Source: Runella defluvii (GTDB taxonomy: Bacteria > Bacteroidota > Bacteroidia > Cytophagales > Spirosomataceae). From it: a DNA stretch of 64,000 bases. The stretch covers positions 347,945 through 411,944 of the forward strand of contig NZ_JACIBY010000004.1 of assembly GCF_014195535.1 (NCBI RefSeq), written 5' to 3'. The notes under the pieces were generated by a model that made no database searches, had not been told where the DNA came from, and was given only the letters and a program-made list of their open reading frames with translations. Position 1 is the stretch's first letter, and every line of letters starts with the position of its first letter. Positions 1 to 11,100 of the stretch are shown here, piece after piece. A program made the position numbers and the translations under genes.

Positions 1-36
1 AAAAGTCCTGTGAAAATATCGTCACAGGACTTTTTT
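1..36 (+). terminator. Rho-independent terminator of an upstream gene
   Basis: A 13-bp inverted repeat (AAAAGTCCTGTGA and its complement) with an 8-base loop ends in a T run. It must end a gene lying left of the window. Its core AAAAGTCCTG is also the stem of the terminator behind G6 (49680-49717), suggesting that the unseen upstream gene belongs to the same array. Confidence 0.85.
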
Positions 37-51
37 ATAGGTGTCTGTTCT

Positions 52-59
52 TACATTTG
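52..59 (+). promoter_or_regulatory. Putative -7 promoter element for the 88-1785 regulator
   Basis: TACATTTG matches the Bacteroidetes -7 consensus TAnnTTTG and lies 28 bases before the chosen ATG. No clear TTTG -33 box is visible; the position it would occupy overlaps the T run of the terminator at 1-36. Confidence 0.45.
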
Positions 60-87
60 CGTGTAGATAAATTGGAAGTTGTTAACA

Positions 88-1785
88 ATGAAAAAACTCG
101 TGTACCTGTTATTCGTTCTACTGTCGTTCAATGGCTTGGGACAACTGAATTATAACTACCTATTACACAAGACCTATGCCCAACGGTTTCCGACCATGTT
201 TGACTTGGATAACGGAACCCCCAATAGCCTTTCAGTCGAAAAATACAAAGCCTACGTTGGAAACATCAAAAAAATAGCCGAAAAAGCAGGCGACGAGGAA
301 TTAACCGTAGAAACGGATATTTTAATCCATAGAGATTATTTCTATCATTCAGAATTTACTAAGGAATCGTTGGGTTTTATTGATAGTGTGTATCAGCTCA
401 ATACAGAAAAAAAGTGGCGATGGCTGGAAATCAAACTGGAATATTTATACGGGATTACTTATTTCAATGCTGTGCGTAATTACGAACAGGCGTTTATCCA
501 CTTTGAAAAACTAGCGGAGCTGTTGGCCAATACTCCCGACATCGAAATTCCCGATAAGTTGTTGTATTACTACAAAATCGGAGAAGCGTATTATTTTTTT
601 TCGGACTATCTGACTACGATCAAGTACCTTGAGTTGGCCTTGACGGTGCCACCCTATACGCAGGATTGTAAAAGGCAATTAACGCACACGGCTAACACGC
701 TTGGGTTGTGTTATCAAAAGTTGAAGCAATACGACAAAGCCAATTATTATTTTCAAAAAGCGTACGAGTTTTACGAGCCAAGTTGCTATGAAAAAGGGGT
801 ATGGAAGGCAATTGCGAGCGGAAATATTGGGTATAGTTATTACCTGACGAAGCAGTATCAAAAAGCGAAACCCTTGTTGGAGTTGGATGCGCAATCAGCG
901 ATTGAGGTTCTCAAAGACTACGGATTGGCGGTTGGGTCGCTTACTCCTTTGGGGGCGATTGCCTTGGATGAGGGGGATGTGGCTTTAGCTGAAAAATACT
1001 TGAGCAAGGCTAAAAAATGTGCCATTTTGTCGGGGCAATACAAGCGTTTTGAGCTGCTTTACCCGCAGCTGGCTCGTTTGGAATCGGCTAAGGGTAACAA
1101 TAAATTAGCTTCGGTGTATCTGGACTCGGCCTTGATCATCAGAGATAGCCTTTCGCGTCAATTCAATGCGCTTCAAATCATGCGGGCCAAACAAAAGACG
1201 GACTTTGAAATCCACAAAGCAGAGGTTTTAAAACTCGAACATGAGAAAAGTGTGAGTCTTTTTATCCGCAATTCGCTGATTGTAATGGTGATTTTACTGA
1301 TGATAGCGGCGGTGTGGGTGTATCGTTGGCAATCTCACAAAGCGAAGCAAAAAGAAGCAGCTTTGCAACAAGCGCAAAAAGAGCTGGACGAAGCCACTGT
1401 TGAACTAAACGGCTTTGCGAAGAAATTGATGGATAACAATCAACTGGTTGAAACCTTAGCCCAAAAGACGGGTGAAGAAAACGCGGAAATCATCAATCAA
1501 TTGCAGAGAGTTACACTGCTCAGGGAAGAGGAATGGGATAGATTTCGGCGACTTTTTGATAAAGTGCATACCGATTATTTGCTTCGCTTAAAAACCAAAT
1601 ACCCAGAATTGAGTCCAGCCGAAATTCGATTTGTGGTGTTATCAAAACTGAAGTTTTCCAACAACGAGATGGCTACGGCTTTGGGCGTTGGGTCGGATAC
1701 CATCCGTCAATACAAGAGTAGGTTGCGAAAAAAGCTCCAACTTTCTGAGCAAACGAGTTTGGAAGAGTTGATAGAAAGTATTTAG
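88..1785 (+). CDS. Membrane-anchored TPR protein with C-terminal HTH (one-component regulator)
   Basis: 565 residues. I chose the ATG at 88 (MKKLVYLLFVLL, a clear signal peptide) over a TTG three codons earlier. Residues ~25-370 are helical TPR-like repeats, expected in the periplasm. A transmembrane helix follows at ~392-413 (IVMVILLMIAAVWVY), then a basic, glutamine- and glutamate-rich coiled coil (~415-480). The C-terminal ~80 residues hold a LuxR-like helix-turn-helix (LSPAEIRFVVLSKLKFSNNE, then a helix with TIRQYKSRLRKKL). This is a common Bacteroidetes architecture: a periplasmic sensor arm joined to a cytoplasmic DNA-binding head. A paralogue with the same layout is at 49801-51615. Each stands just before a giant of the same type (G1, G7), so regulation of that gene is likely but inferred. 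Ligand and operator are unknown. Confidence 0.85.
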   Translation: MKKLVYLLFVLLSFNGLGQLNYNYLLHKTYAQRFPTMFDLDNGTPNSLSVEKYKAYVGNIKKIAEKAGDEELTVETDILIHRDYFYHSEFTKESLGFIDSVYQLNTEKKWRWLEIKLEYLYGITYFNAVRNYEQAFIHFEKLAELLANTPDIEIPDKLLYYYKIGEAYYFFSDYLTTIKYLELALTVPPYTQDCKRQLTHTANTLGLCYQKLKQYDKANYYFQKAYEFYEPSCYEKGVWKAIASGNIGYSYYLTKQYQKAKPLLELDAQSAIEVLKDYGLAVGSLTPLGAIALDEGDVALAEKYLSKAKKCAILSGQYKRFELLYPQLARLESAKGNNKLASVYLDSALIIRDSLSRQFNALQIMRAKQKTDFEIHKAEVLKLEHEKSVSLFIRNSLIVMVILLMIAAVWVYRWQSHKAKQKEAALQQAQKELDEATVELNGFAKKLMDNNQLVETLAQKTGEENAEIINQLQRVTLLREEEWDRFRRLFDKVHTDYLLRLKTKYPELSPAEIRFVVLSKLKFSNNEMATALGVGSDTIRQYKSRLRKKLQLSEQTSLEELIESI

Positions 1786-1857
1786 CCTTTTAAGGCGAAG
1801 GTGATTGAGTTGTTTTATAAACCCCTGCCACACAGGGGTTTATTTTTTGTAGCTATT

Positions 1858-1886
1858 TTGTCACAGGCTTGTCACGCTTTTGTCAC
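1858..1886 (+). promoter_or_regulatory. Three TTGTCAC repeats spaced exactly 11 bp
   Basis: TTGTCAC occurs at 1858, 1869 and 1880, one helical turn apart, in the leader between the TPR/HTH regulator and G1. Such phasing suits a protein binding one DNA face. The equivalent region before G7 has TTGTGAT at 51731, 51738 and 51749. No good promoter box could be placed around it. The rest of 1786-1947 shows no gene. Confidence 0.35.
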
Positions 1887-1947
1887 GCCCCAAAATTGGG
1901 AAGATGAACAAATTCATGGAGCATTGCACTGCTTATTTCAGACGTCC

Positions 1948-2136
1948 ATGAATAAACTGACTCCAACCAAATCAATTCTGTGGCTAATTGCCATTCTGTT
2001 GCTGCTTCTCCTGGGCTTGCTTTTTATATGGCTATGGTACGATGCCAAAATACAGGACATCAATCGCCAAACCCGACAACTGCAATCAAGCTATCAACAA
2101 TACCCTACTCAATTTTTCAACCCATTTACCAAGTAA
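1948..2136 (+). CDS. Possible small single-pass membrane protein
   Basis: A 62-residue frame starting MNKLTPTKS has one strongly hydrophobic helix (~9-33, rich in Leu, Ile and Trp) and a polar, glutamine-rich tail. It stops 3 bp before the G1 start, so it could be translationally coupled to G1. Against it: the last ~35 bases are conserved in the leader of G7 (51806-51844), where no equivalent reading frame exists, so that stretch may simply be a shared untranslated leader. No family recognised. Confidence 0.35.
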   Translation: MNKLTPTKSILWLIAILLLLLLGLLFIWLWYDAKIQDINRQTRQLQSSYQQYPTQFFNPFTK

Positions 2137-2139
2137 GTT

Positions 2140-5100
2140 ATGAAACAAACTCTTCAACTTTTTTTATTGATGTTGTGCGGGGTGCTTTGCCTGCGCAGCC
2201 AAGCCCAAACCTGCCCAGGCGAAGTGCTGAATATTTCTGCGCCTGACCCTAGTACGAGTGGTACGAAACAATCGTGGCAAGTGCCAGCGGGGGGCATTTA
2301 TAAGGTAAGAATCACGGCCCGGGGAGCGGCTGGGGGAAGTAAGCTCTTGTCCTTGGCCAAAGAGGCAGGTAAAGGTGCGTTGATGAGTGGTGATTTTTTT
2401 GTGGCCTCGGGGCAAGTTCTTGAGGCCATTGCAGGGGCACGCGGCCAATCAGCCAATCAGGCTGGCGGAGGTGGTGGTGGCTCGGGCGTACAAATCCAAT
2501 CGTCGGGTTTGGTGTTGGTACTGGCAGGTGGCGGCGGCGGCGCAGGTGCTGATTTTAGCAGCGGTGCGGGGGGAGGTGCGCCCATTACCAACTCAGGTAC
2601 CAACGGCGGCAGTGCCAGCAACGGCGGTGGTGGCGGTGGCGGTTTGGGCGGAAATGGCCAAAACGGCACCAGCAGTTTAGCGGGTGGCGGCGGCTACGAT
2701 GGTATTGGCGGCTCTGCCCCAATGAACAGTAGTGATGTTGGATTTGGTGGCGGCGGATTTGGGGCTGGTGGTAGTGGTGGCAGCAGCGGCGGTGGCGGCG
2801 GTGGCGGCTACAGCGGTGGCAATGCGGGCACCAGCAGCGGCAGTGGTGGCAGCGGAGGCGGGTCTTATAATATTGGAACCAATCAAAGTAACTTTCTTAA
2901 CACTAACGCCAATGCCTTAAATGGTCAAGTGATTATTCAGTGCCTCGGTACGGCGGCGTTTTCGGCCATCGTTACGCCGACGTTGCCCAATTGTGGTTCT
3001 AACCAAGGAAGCATAAACATTGATTTAACGGGCGACCTCAACGGTTTTTCCAACGACGTTGTGGAATACGCCATTGTTTCGGGAACCAGCTTTTCAGGGA
3101 ATCCAACCTTTACGAGTATTGCCGCTGAACCCTTTGACGTGACGACTGGCACAGGTACGACACCAGGAACCTATACCGTGCGGATTCGACTCAAATATAA
3201 CCCCGATCTTTTTACGGATCAAACTTATACCCTCGATGCTTCGGGACCGATGCTTTATGTCAAGGCCAATGCGACGGGCGCTAATAACGGTCGTTCTTGG
3301 GCCAATGCGTTTACGGATTTAGAAGCAGCACTTAATGCTGCTCGTGCCAATCCTTCGTGTGTATCTCAAATCTGGGTCGCGGCGGGGACGTATCAGCCCG
3401 CGGTTAATGCCAGTTTTAGTATGCTTCCTGGAGTAGCTATCTTGGGGGGCTTTCCCAATACGGGCAACCCGACGCTTGCGGAACGCAATTGGAGTGCGAA
3501 TCCCACTATTTTGCGAGGGAATGGCAACCGAGTTATAAATAATTTTCAGAACGGCTTAACAAATACGGCGATATTAGATGGCTTTACGGTTACGGGGGGA
3601 GGAGTTCCCACAGGCGATAGTGGTGCTGGTATTTTCAATAGCGGTGTTTCACCTCAATACCGCAATTGTATCATTTCGGGGAATACTTCAGACGGGAATG
3701 GTGGTGGTATGAGCATTAATGGAAGTTCACCTACGTTGATTAATTGTGTTTTTATAGGTAACACCGCTCCGCAAGGAGGTGGGCTTCATATTGCTTTTAA
3801 CGGTACTACTTCACCAACGATTACCAATTGTAGTTTTTCAGGTAATAAGGCCTCACTAAAGGGGGGAGGAGTATATTGTGGTGCTAGCCCTATTTTTAAT
3901 AATTGCCTTGTTTGGGGAAATGAGGGTGAGTTTTATGATAACCCTGGTATTAGTCTTAGACCAACGATTACTAATACGGTCATCAAAGGCCAAAACTTAG
4001 GGGCGGGCATATTCAATGGCAGCATTGATCCTCTGTTTGTAAGCCAGCCGACGGTTGGCTTAGGTACGGCAGGAGATTTGAGGCTACAATCCTGTTCGCC
4101 CGCCATCAATGCAGGTGACCCTGCTACTACTTCGGCTACAGTGGGGAGTTTAGATTTGGGAGGAAATTCACGTTTTTATAACAATGGTAGAATTGATATA
4201 GGTGCCTACGAGTATCAATCTACCTATGATGTGTGCGCTTGTATCAGTAATAATGGCATTGTCTATGTCAATGCGTCGGCCTCTGGGGGCAACAGCGGCC
4301 GTTCGTGGGCAAATGCTTATACGGATTTAGAAGCAGCACTTAATGCCGCTCGTGCCAATCCTTCGTGTGTATCTCAGATTTGGGTAGCGGCGGGGACGTA
4401 CAAGCCGACGGCTGATGCTTCGGGCAATACGTCTCCCGCCGATGCCCGTATGAAAAGCTTTGTGATGGTTAACGGAGTGGCGATTTACGGCGGCTTCAAC
4501 GGTACGGAGACGCAGCTTACCGCCCGAAATTGGCGCAGTAATCCCACGATTTTGAGTGGGAATATTGGTGATACTGGAATAGACACCGACAACAGCTACC
4601 GAGTGATTAACAATAACTTTACCTCGGGTTCACCGTTGGGAAATACGGCCATTTTGGATGGAGTTATTGTTGAAAAAGGGTATGCTACTGGCGATTTTCC
4701 GTTCAATTTGGGGGGCGGCATGTGGAATGCGTATGCTTCACCAAAAGTACAAAACTGCGTGTTTCGTAACAATTATGCGGAATCTGGAGGTGCTATGTTC
4801 AACGATAACTCCTCATCAAACATTACGAACTGTTTGTTTTTCAACAACACGGCAACGACTGCAGGGTCAGCGTTGTCCAACGGCGGTGGAACTAACCAAG
4901 CAAAAGTGGTGAATTGTACGTTTTATGGCAATACAGGCTCGACAATCACAATTAATAACCAAAGCAGTGCTGCCATTACCAATTGTATCGTATGGGGAAA
5001 CGGCGGCGGCATTTCTGGTGGTACGGTGACGTACTCGAACGTACAAGGAGGCGTGAGTGGAACGGGGAATGTCAATAGTGACCCGCGTTTTGAGAATGCG

Positions 5101-8100
5101 GTTGGAGGAGATTTTCGCTTGCAACAATGTTCGCCCGCGATAGATGCAGGCACTGCTACGAATGTTCCAATAACAGACTTTGAGGGTAACAATCGTGTGG
5201 ACGCCGTTACTGTGGGTGGAGTGGTGGACATGGGGGCGTATGAGTACCAAGGTACATATGATATTTGCTCGGCTTGTGCCAATACCACTGGAGTTATTGT
5301 TTATGTGAATGCCTCGGCTTCGGGGAACAACAGTGGTCGTTCGTGGGCGGATGCTTTTACGGATTTACAATCGGCACTCACTTTGGCTCGGAATTATCCT
5401 TCGTGCGTAACTCAAATCTGGGTAGCGGCGGGGACGTATCAGCCCGCGGTTAATGCCAGTTTTAGTATGCTTCCAGGGGTAGCAATCTTAGGTGGCTTCC
5501 CCACTACTGGCAATCCGACTCTCACAGATCGTAATTGGAGTGCAAATCCCACTATTTTGCGAGGGAATGGCAGTCGAGTTATTAATAATAATGAAAACGG
5601 CTTAACTAATACGGCAATATTAGATGGCTTTACGGTTACGGGGGGAACTCTCACAGGCAGTGGTGCTGGTATTTACAATATCTTAGTTTCTCCTCAATAC
5701 CGCAATTGTATCATTTCGGGGAATACTTCAGACGGGAATGGTGGTGGTATGAGCATTGTTGGAAGTTCACCTACGTTGATTAATTGTGTCTTTATAGGTA
5801 ACACCGCTCAGAAAGGAGGTGGGCTTCATATTGTTTATATTGTTTATAACAGGTTTACTTCACCGATTATTACCAATTGTAGTTTTTCAGGTAATAAGGC
5901 CTTACAAAACGGCGGAGGAATATATTGTGCTGCTAGCCCTATTTTTAATAATTGCCTTGTTTGGGGAAATGAAGATGAGTTTTATGATAATTCTACTCCT
6001 TTGAGACCAACGATTACTAATACGGTCATCAAAGGCCAAAACTTAGGGGCGGGCATATTGAATGGCAGCATTGATCCTCTGTTTGTAAGCCAGCCGACGG
6101 TTGGCTTAGGTACGGCAGGAGATTTGAGGCTACAATCCTGTTCGCCCGCCATCAATGCAGGCGACCCTGCTACTACTTCAGCTACGGTGGGGAGTTTAGA
6201 TTTGGGAGGAAATTCACGTTTTTATAACAATGGTAGAATTGATATAGGTGCCTACGAGTACCAATCTACCTATGATGTGTGCGCTTGTATCAGTAATAAT
6301 GGCATTGTCTATGTCAATGCGTCGGCCTCTGGGGGCAACAACGGCCGTTCGTGGGCAAATGCTTATACGGATTTAGAAGCAGCACTTAATGCCGCTCGTG
6401 CCAATCCGTCGTGCGTATCTCAAATCTGGGTCGCGGCGGGGACGTATAAACCTACTTCAGGTACTGACCGTGGCATTTCTTTCTCGATGGTCAATGGCGT
6501 AGCTATTTATGGAGGCTTCCCTAATGATGGTTCTGGTACGATGGCCAACCGCAACTGGATTACCAATCAGACCATTTTGAGCGGAGATTTGAACGGCGAT
6601 GATACCTTTACGGGGACGGGTACAAGCCTCGTTATTGGAAATACGTCCGATAACAGCTACTGTGTTATTCGCAACGGCAATACTACCGATAACACCGCCC
6701 GTTTAGACGGTTTCATCGTGTCTGGGGCCAATAATTCAAGTTTTCTTGGTGTTGGTAGTGGGGTGTATAACAACGGGATCGATGGCATTTGCAATCCCGT
6801 ATTTGTGAACTGTGTGTTTCGACATAATCTCAGTAGACTTGGCGGAGCCATAGCTAACTACGGCAACAATGGCACCTGCAACCCCACCTTTACCCACTGC
6901 TTGTTTTACCAAAATCAGGCTATTTATAATGGTAACATCTCCGACGGTGGAGCTATGCGCTGCATAGGCAACGTAACAACCGTGCTGAGTCACTGCACCT
7001 TCAGCCAAAATAAAGCACTGGGACAAGGTGGTGCGATTTATGCAGCTTTTAATTCTGGAAGTCCCAACGTCACTTTGCGCAACTGTATTTTGTGGGATAA
7101 TACTGCCGTTAACGGTGGCAATCAGATATTCCTTGGTAGTTCCACCCTCACCCTCAACCACACACTTTTGCAGGGGGGGACGGGGGCAATTGATAATACC
7201 AACGGTATTATAAACAACAACGGTAGGTTACTTGATACCAATCCCCTCTTTGTCGATGCCGCCAACGGCAATTTTCGCCTCCAACAATGTTCTCCTGCAA
7301 TAGATGCGGGTACCTCTATGGATGCCCCAACGACTGACCTTGATGGTAACAATCGCGTGGATGCGATTGCAGGTGGCGGTGTGGTGGACATGGGGGCGTA
7401 TGAGTATCAAACGACGTTTGATTTTTGTTCGGCTTGTGCCAATACCACGGGAGGTATTGTTTATGTGAATGCCTCGGCTTCGGGCGGCAGCAATAATGGG
7501 AGTTCGTGGGCCAATGCTTACACGGATTTACAATCGGCACTTACGTTAGCCCGTACCTATCCTTCGTGCGTATCTCAAATCTGGGTGGCCAAAGGTACCT
7601 ATAAACCTACTTCTGGTTCTGAGCGTGGTATTTCTTTCTCAATGGTCAACGGCGTGGCGATGTATGGAGGGTTTCCTAATGATGGCACAGGCACAATGGC
7701 TAATCGAAATTGGAATACAAATCCTACGATTTTGAGTGGAGACATTGGAACGGCTGAGGATTCTGACAACAGCTATACTGTAGTAGTTGCTGGTTCTGGT
7801 TTAAATGCTACGGCCATTCTTGATGGTTTCTCGGTGACTGGTGCGGCTGGCGCAGCTTATGGGGCAGGTATATACGTGGATAACAGTTCTCCTATCATCA
7901 CTAATTGTTTACTCACCAGAAATTCAAGCACCAATTTTGGTGGTGGTTTGGCTTGCTATAATGCGTCCCCTGTTGTTTCGAATTGCACCTTATCCTACAA
8001 CACATCGTATTCTGGGGGAGGGATGGCAAATGGTTTTGGAGGCATGCCTATTGTAACCAATTGTCTTTTTATCCATAATAATTCTACTTATCACGCTGGT

Positions 8101-11100
8101 GGAGGGGGCTTATATAGCCAAACTACATCCATGACCCTGACCAACTGTACTTTTTCGGGTAATTCACCAGAAAGCATCCACTGCAATGCAGCCATTAACA
8201 TTTCTAATTGTGTTATTTGGGGGAATTCGCTTAATTTTTACAATGCCAATGCCAGCATTAGCAATTGTATTGTAGAGGGTGGGTACAATCTATGCAACAA
8301 CTGCCCTAATGGAAATGGCAATGCTAACCCTCTCTTCGTGAACGCAGCAGGCGGCAACTTTCAGCTTCAAGTTTGCTCACCCGCCATCAATGCGGGCGAC
8401 CCTGCTACTACTTTGGCTACGGTAGGGAGTTTAGATTTGGGAGGAAATTCACGTTTTTATAACAATGGTAGAATTGATATAGGTGCCTACGAATATCAGG
8501 GTACGTTTGACGCAGTAGCACCAATAGCCCAAGTGACTAACAGTACTTGTACAACAGCAGGGGGCATACCCTCAGGTGGCGTTATCAGCGCACCAAGTGG
8601 CAGTTGTCCCGCAGGTTCGAGCTTATACTATTCGACCGATAACGGCGGTAACTGGAGCACGACCGTACCAACTTACGCTCAATCAGGCCCTGCGCAGACA
8701 ATCTGGACTCGTTGTACTTGTGATACCAATCCCGCAAGTTTTGGCCCAACGAGCATGGTAACGACCGTCCCAGGCACGTGCCCAACTTGTCCCGATTTGA
8801 CGGTAGCAGCCCCAGCGGTACAAGTGACGAACAGTGTTTGTACAACGTTTAATGGAACGGCATCGGGTGGTGTTATTAGCGCACCAAGTGGCAGTTGTCC
8901 CGCAGGTTCGATTTTACAATATTCGACCGATAACGGCGGAAATTGGAGCACGACTTTGCCAACTTACACCCAAACAGGCCCTGCGCAGACGATAGTGACG
9001 CGTTGTAATTGTACTGCCGACGTGACTAAATCAAGTCCAACGAGCACCGTGACAACCGTGCCAGGCACGTGCCCAACTTGTCCCGATTTGACAGCAGCAG
9101 CGCCCGCGGTACAAGTGACCAACAGTGTTTGTATGACTTATGGCGGAACGGCATCGGGTGGTAGTATCAGCGCGCCAAGTGGCAGTTGCCCCGTAGGTTC
9201 TACGTTACAATATTCAACCGATAACGGCGGAAATTGGAGTACTACTTTACCTACTTACGCGCAAACAGGCCCTGCGCAGACGATAGTAACGCGTTGCAAC
9301 TGTACTGCCGACGTGACTAAATCAAGTCCAACAAGCACAGTAACGACCGTACCAGGCACGTGCCCAGCTTGTCCTGATTTGACGGCAACAGCGCCCGCGG
9401 TACAAGTGACGAACAGTGTTTGTATGACTTATGGCGGAACGGCATCGGGGGGCGTTATCAGCGTACCAAGTGGCAGTTGTCCCGCAGGTTCGACTCTACA
9501 ATATTCGACCGACAACGGCGGAAATTGGAGCACGACTTTACCGACTTACGCCCAAACAGGCCCCGCGCAGACGATAGTAACGCGTTGTAATTGTACTGCC
9601 GACGTGACTAAATCAAGTCCAACGAGCACGGTAACGACCGTGCCAGGCACGTGCCCAGCTTGTCCCGATTTGACAGCAGCGGCCCCAGCGGTACAAGTGA
9701 CGAACAGTGTTTGCACAACGTTTAATGGAACGGCATCGGGTGGTAGTATCAGCGCACCAAGTGGCAGCTGCCCCGCAGGTTCGACTCTACAATATTCGAC
9801 CGACAACGGTGGAAATTGGAGCACAACTTTGCCGATTTACGCCCAAACAGGCCCCGCGCAGACGATAGTAACGCGTTGCAACTGTACTGCAGACGTGACT
9901 AAATCAAGTCCAATGAGCACCGTGACAACCGTTCCAGGCACGTGCCCAGTTTGTCCTGATTTGACGGCAGCAGCGCCAGTGGTGCAAGTGACCAACAGCG
10001 TTTGTACAACTTATGGGGGAATGGCTTCAGGAGGCGTTATCATTGCGCCAAGTGGCAGTTGTCCCGCAGGTTCGACTCTACAATATTCGACTGACAACGG
10101 TGGTAATTGGAGTACTACTTTACCCACTTACGCGCAAACAGGCCCTGCGCAAACGATAGTAACGCGTTGCAACTGTACTGCTGACGCAACTAAATCAAGT
10201 CCAATGAGCACCGTGACAACCGTCCCAGGCACGTGTCCAGCTTGTCCCGTGTTGACGGCAGCGGCCCCAGCGGTGCAAGTGACAAACAGTGTTTGCACGA
10301 CTTATGGCGGAACGGCTTCAGGGGGCGTTATCAGCGCGCCAAGTGGCAGCTGCCCAGCAGGTTCAACCTTACAATATTCGACCGACAACGGTGGAAATTG
10401 GAGCACGACTTTGCCTACTTACGCGCAAACAGGCCCTGCGCAAACGATAGTAACGCGTTGCAACTGTACTGCTGACGTGACTAAATCAAGTCCAATGAGC
10501 ACCGTGACAACCGTCCCAGGCACGTGTCCAGCTTGTCCCGTGTTGACAGCATCAGCCCCAGTGGTACAAGTGACCAACAGTGTTTGTCAGGCAGGTTGTA
10601 TGATAGGTGGCGGCAGTATTTCCGCACCAAGTGGCAGTTGCCCTGTGGGCTCGACCTTACAATACCAGCTCAATGTCGGCGGTTGGAGTACGACGCTACC
10701 GACCTATGCACAGACGGGACCCGCCCAAACCATCAAAACGCGTTGTGTGTGCAATTCTGATGCGAATCAAATGAGTCCAGAGTCATCAGTGACGACGATT
10801 CCAGGGACGGTGCCAGCGTTGGTGGTTCCTGTCAATGGCTCGGCCGTGGTGTCTTGCCCTGCTTTGGCCATTGCCCCAACGCTTCCTGTGGTCAATGACT
10901 GCAACGGCAATCCGATTACACCATCCGCCCCTGTAATTACCAACAACCCCGACCCACTGACGTGCGAAGGGACGCGTACTTACACGTATAGCTACGTATG
11001 TGGAAGCGCTACGGCGACGTGGAGTTTTGTCTATACCATTGAACGGGAACCGTTTACGATTTCGGTAGCGAACGGTTCGGCAACGGTGTATGACCCCGCG

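Noticed and set aside
8515-10810. Regular repeat arrays that could suggest CRISPR or satellite DNA
   Set aside because: Periods of 291, 267, 246 and 147 bp are in frame and encode clear protein repeats; no short repeat/spacer pattern and no cas gene.
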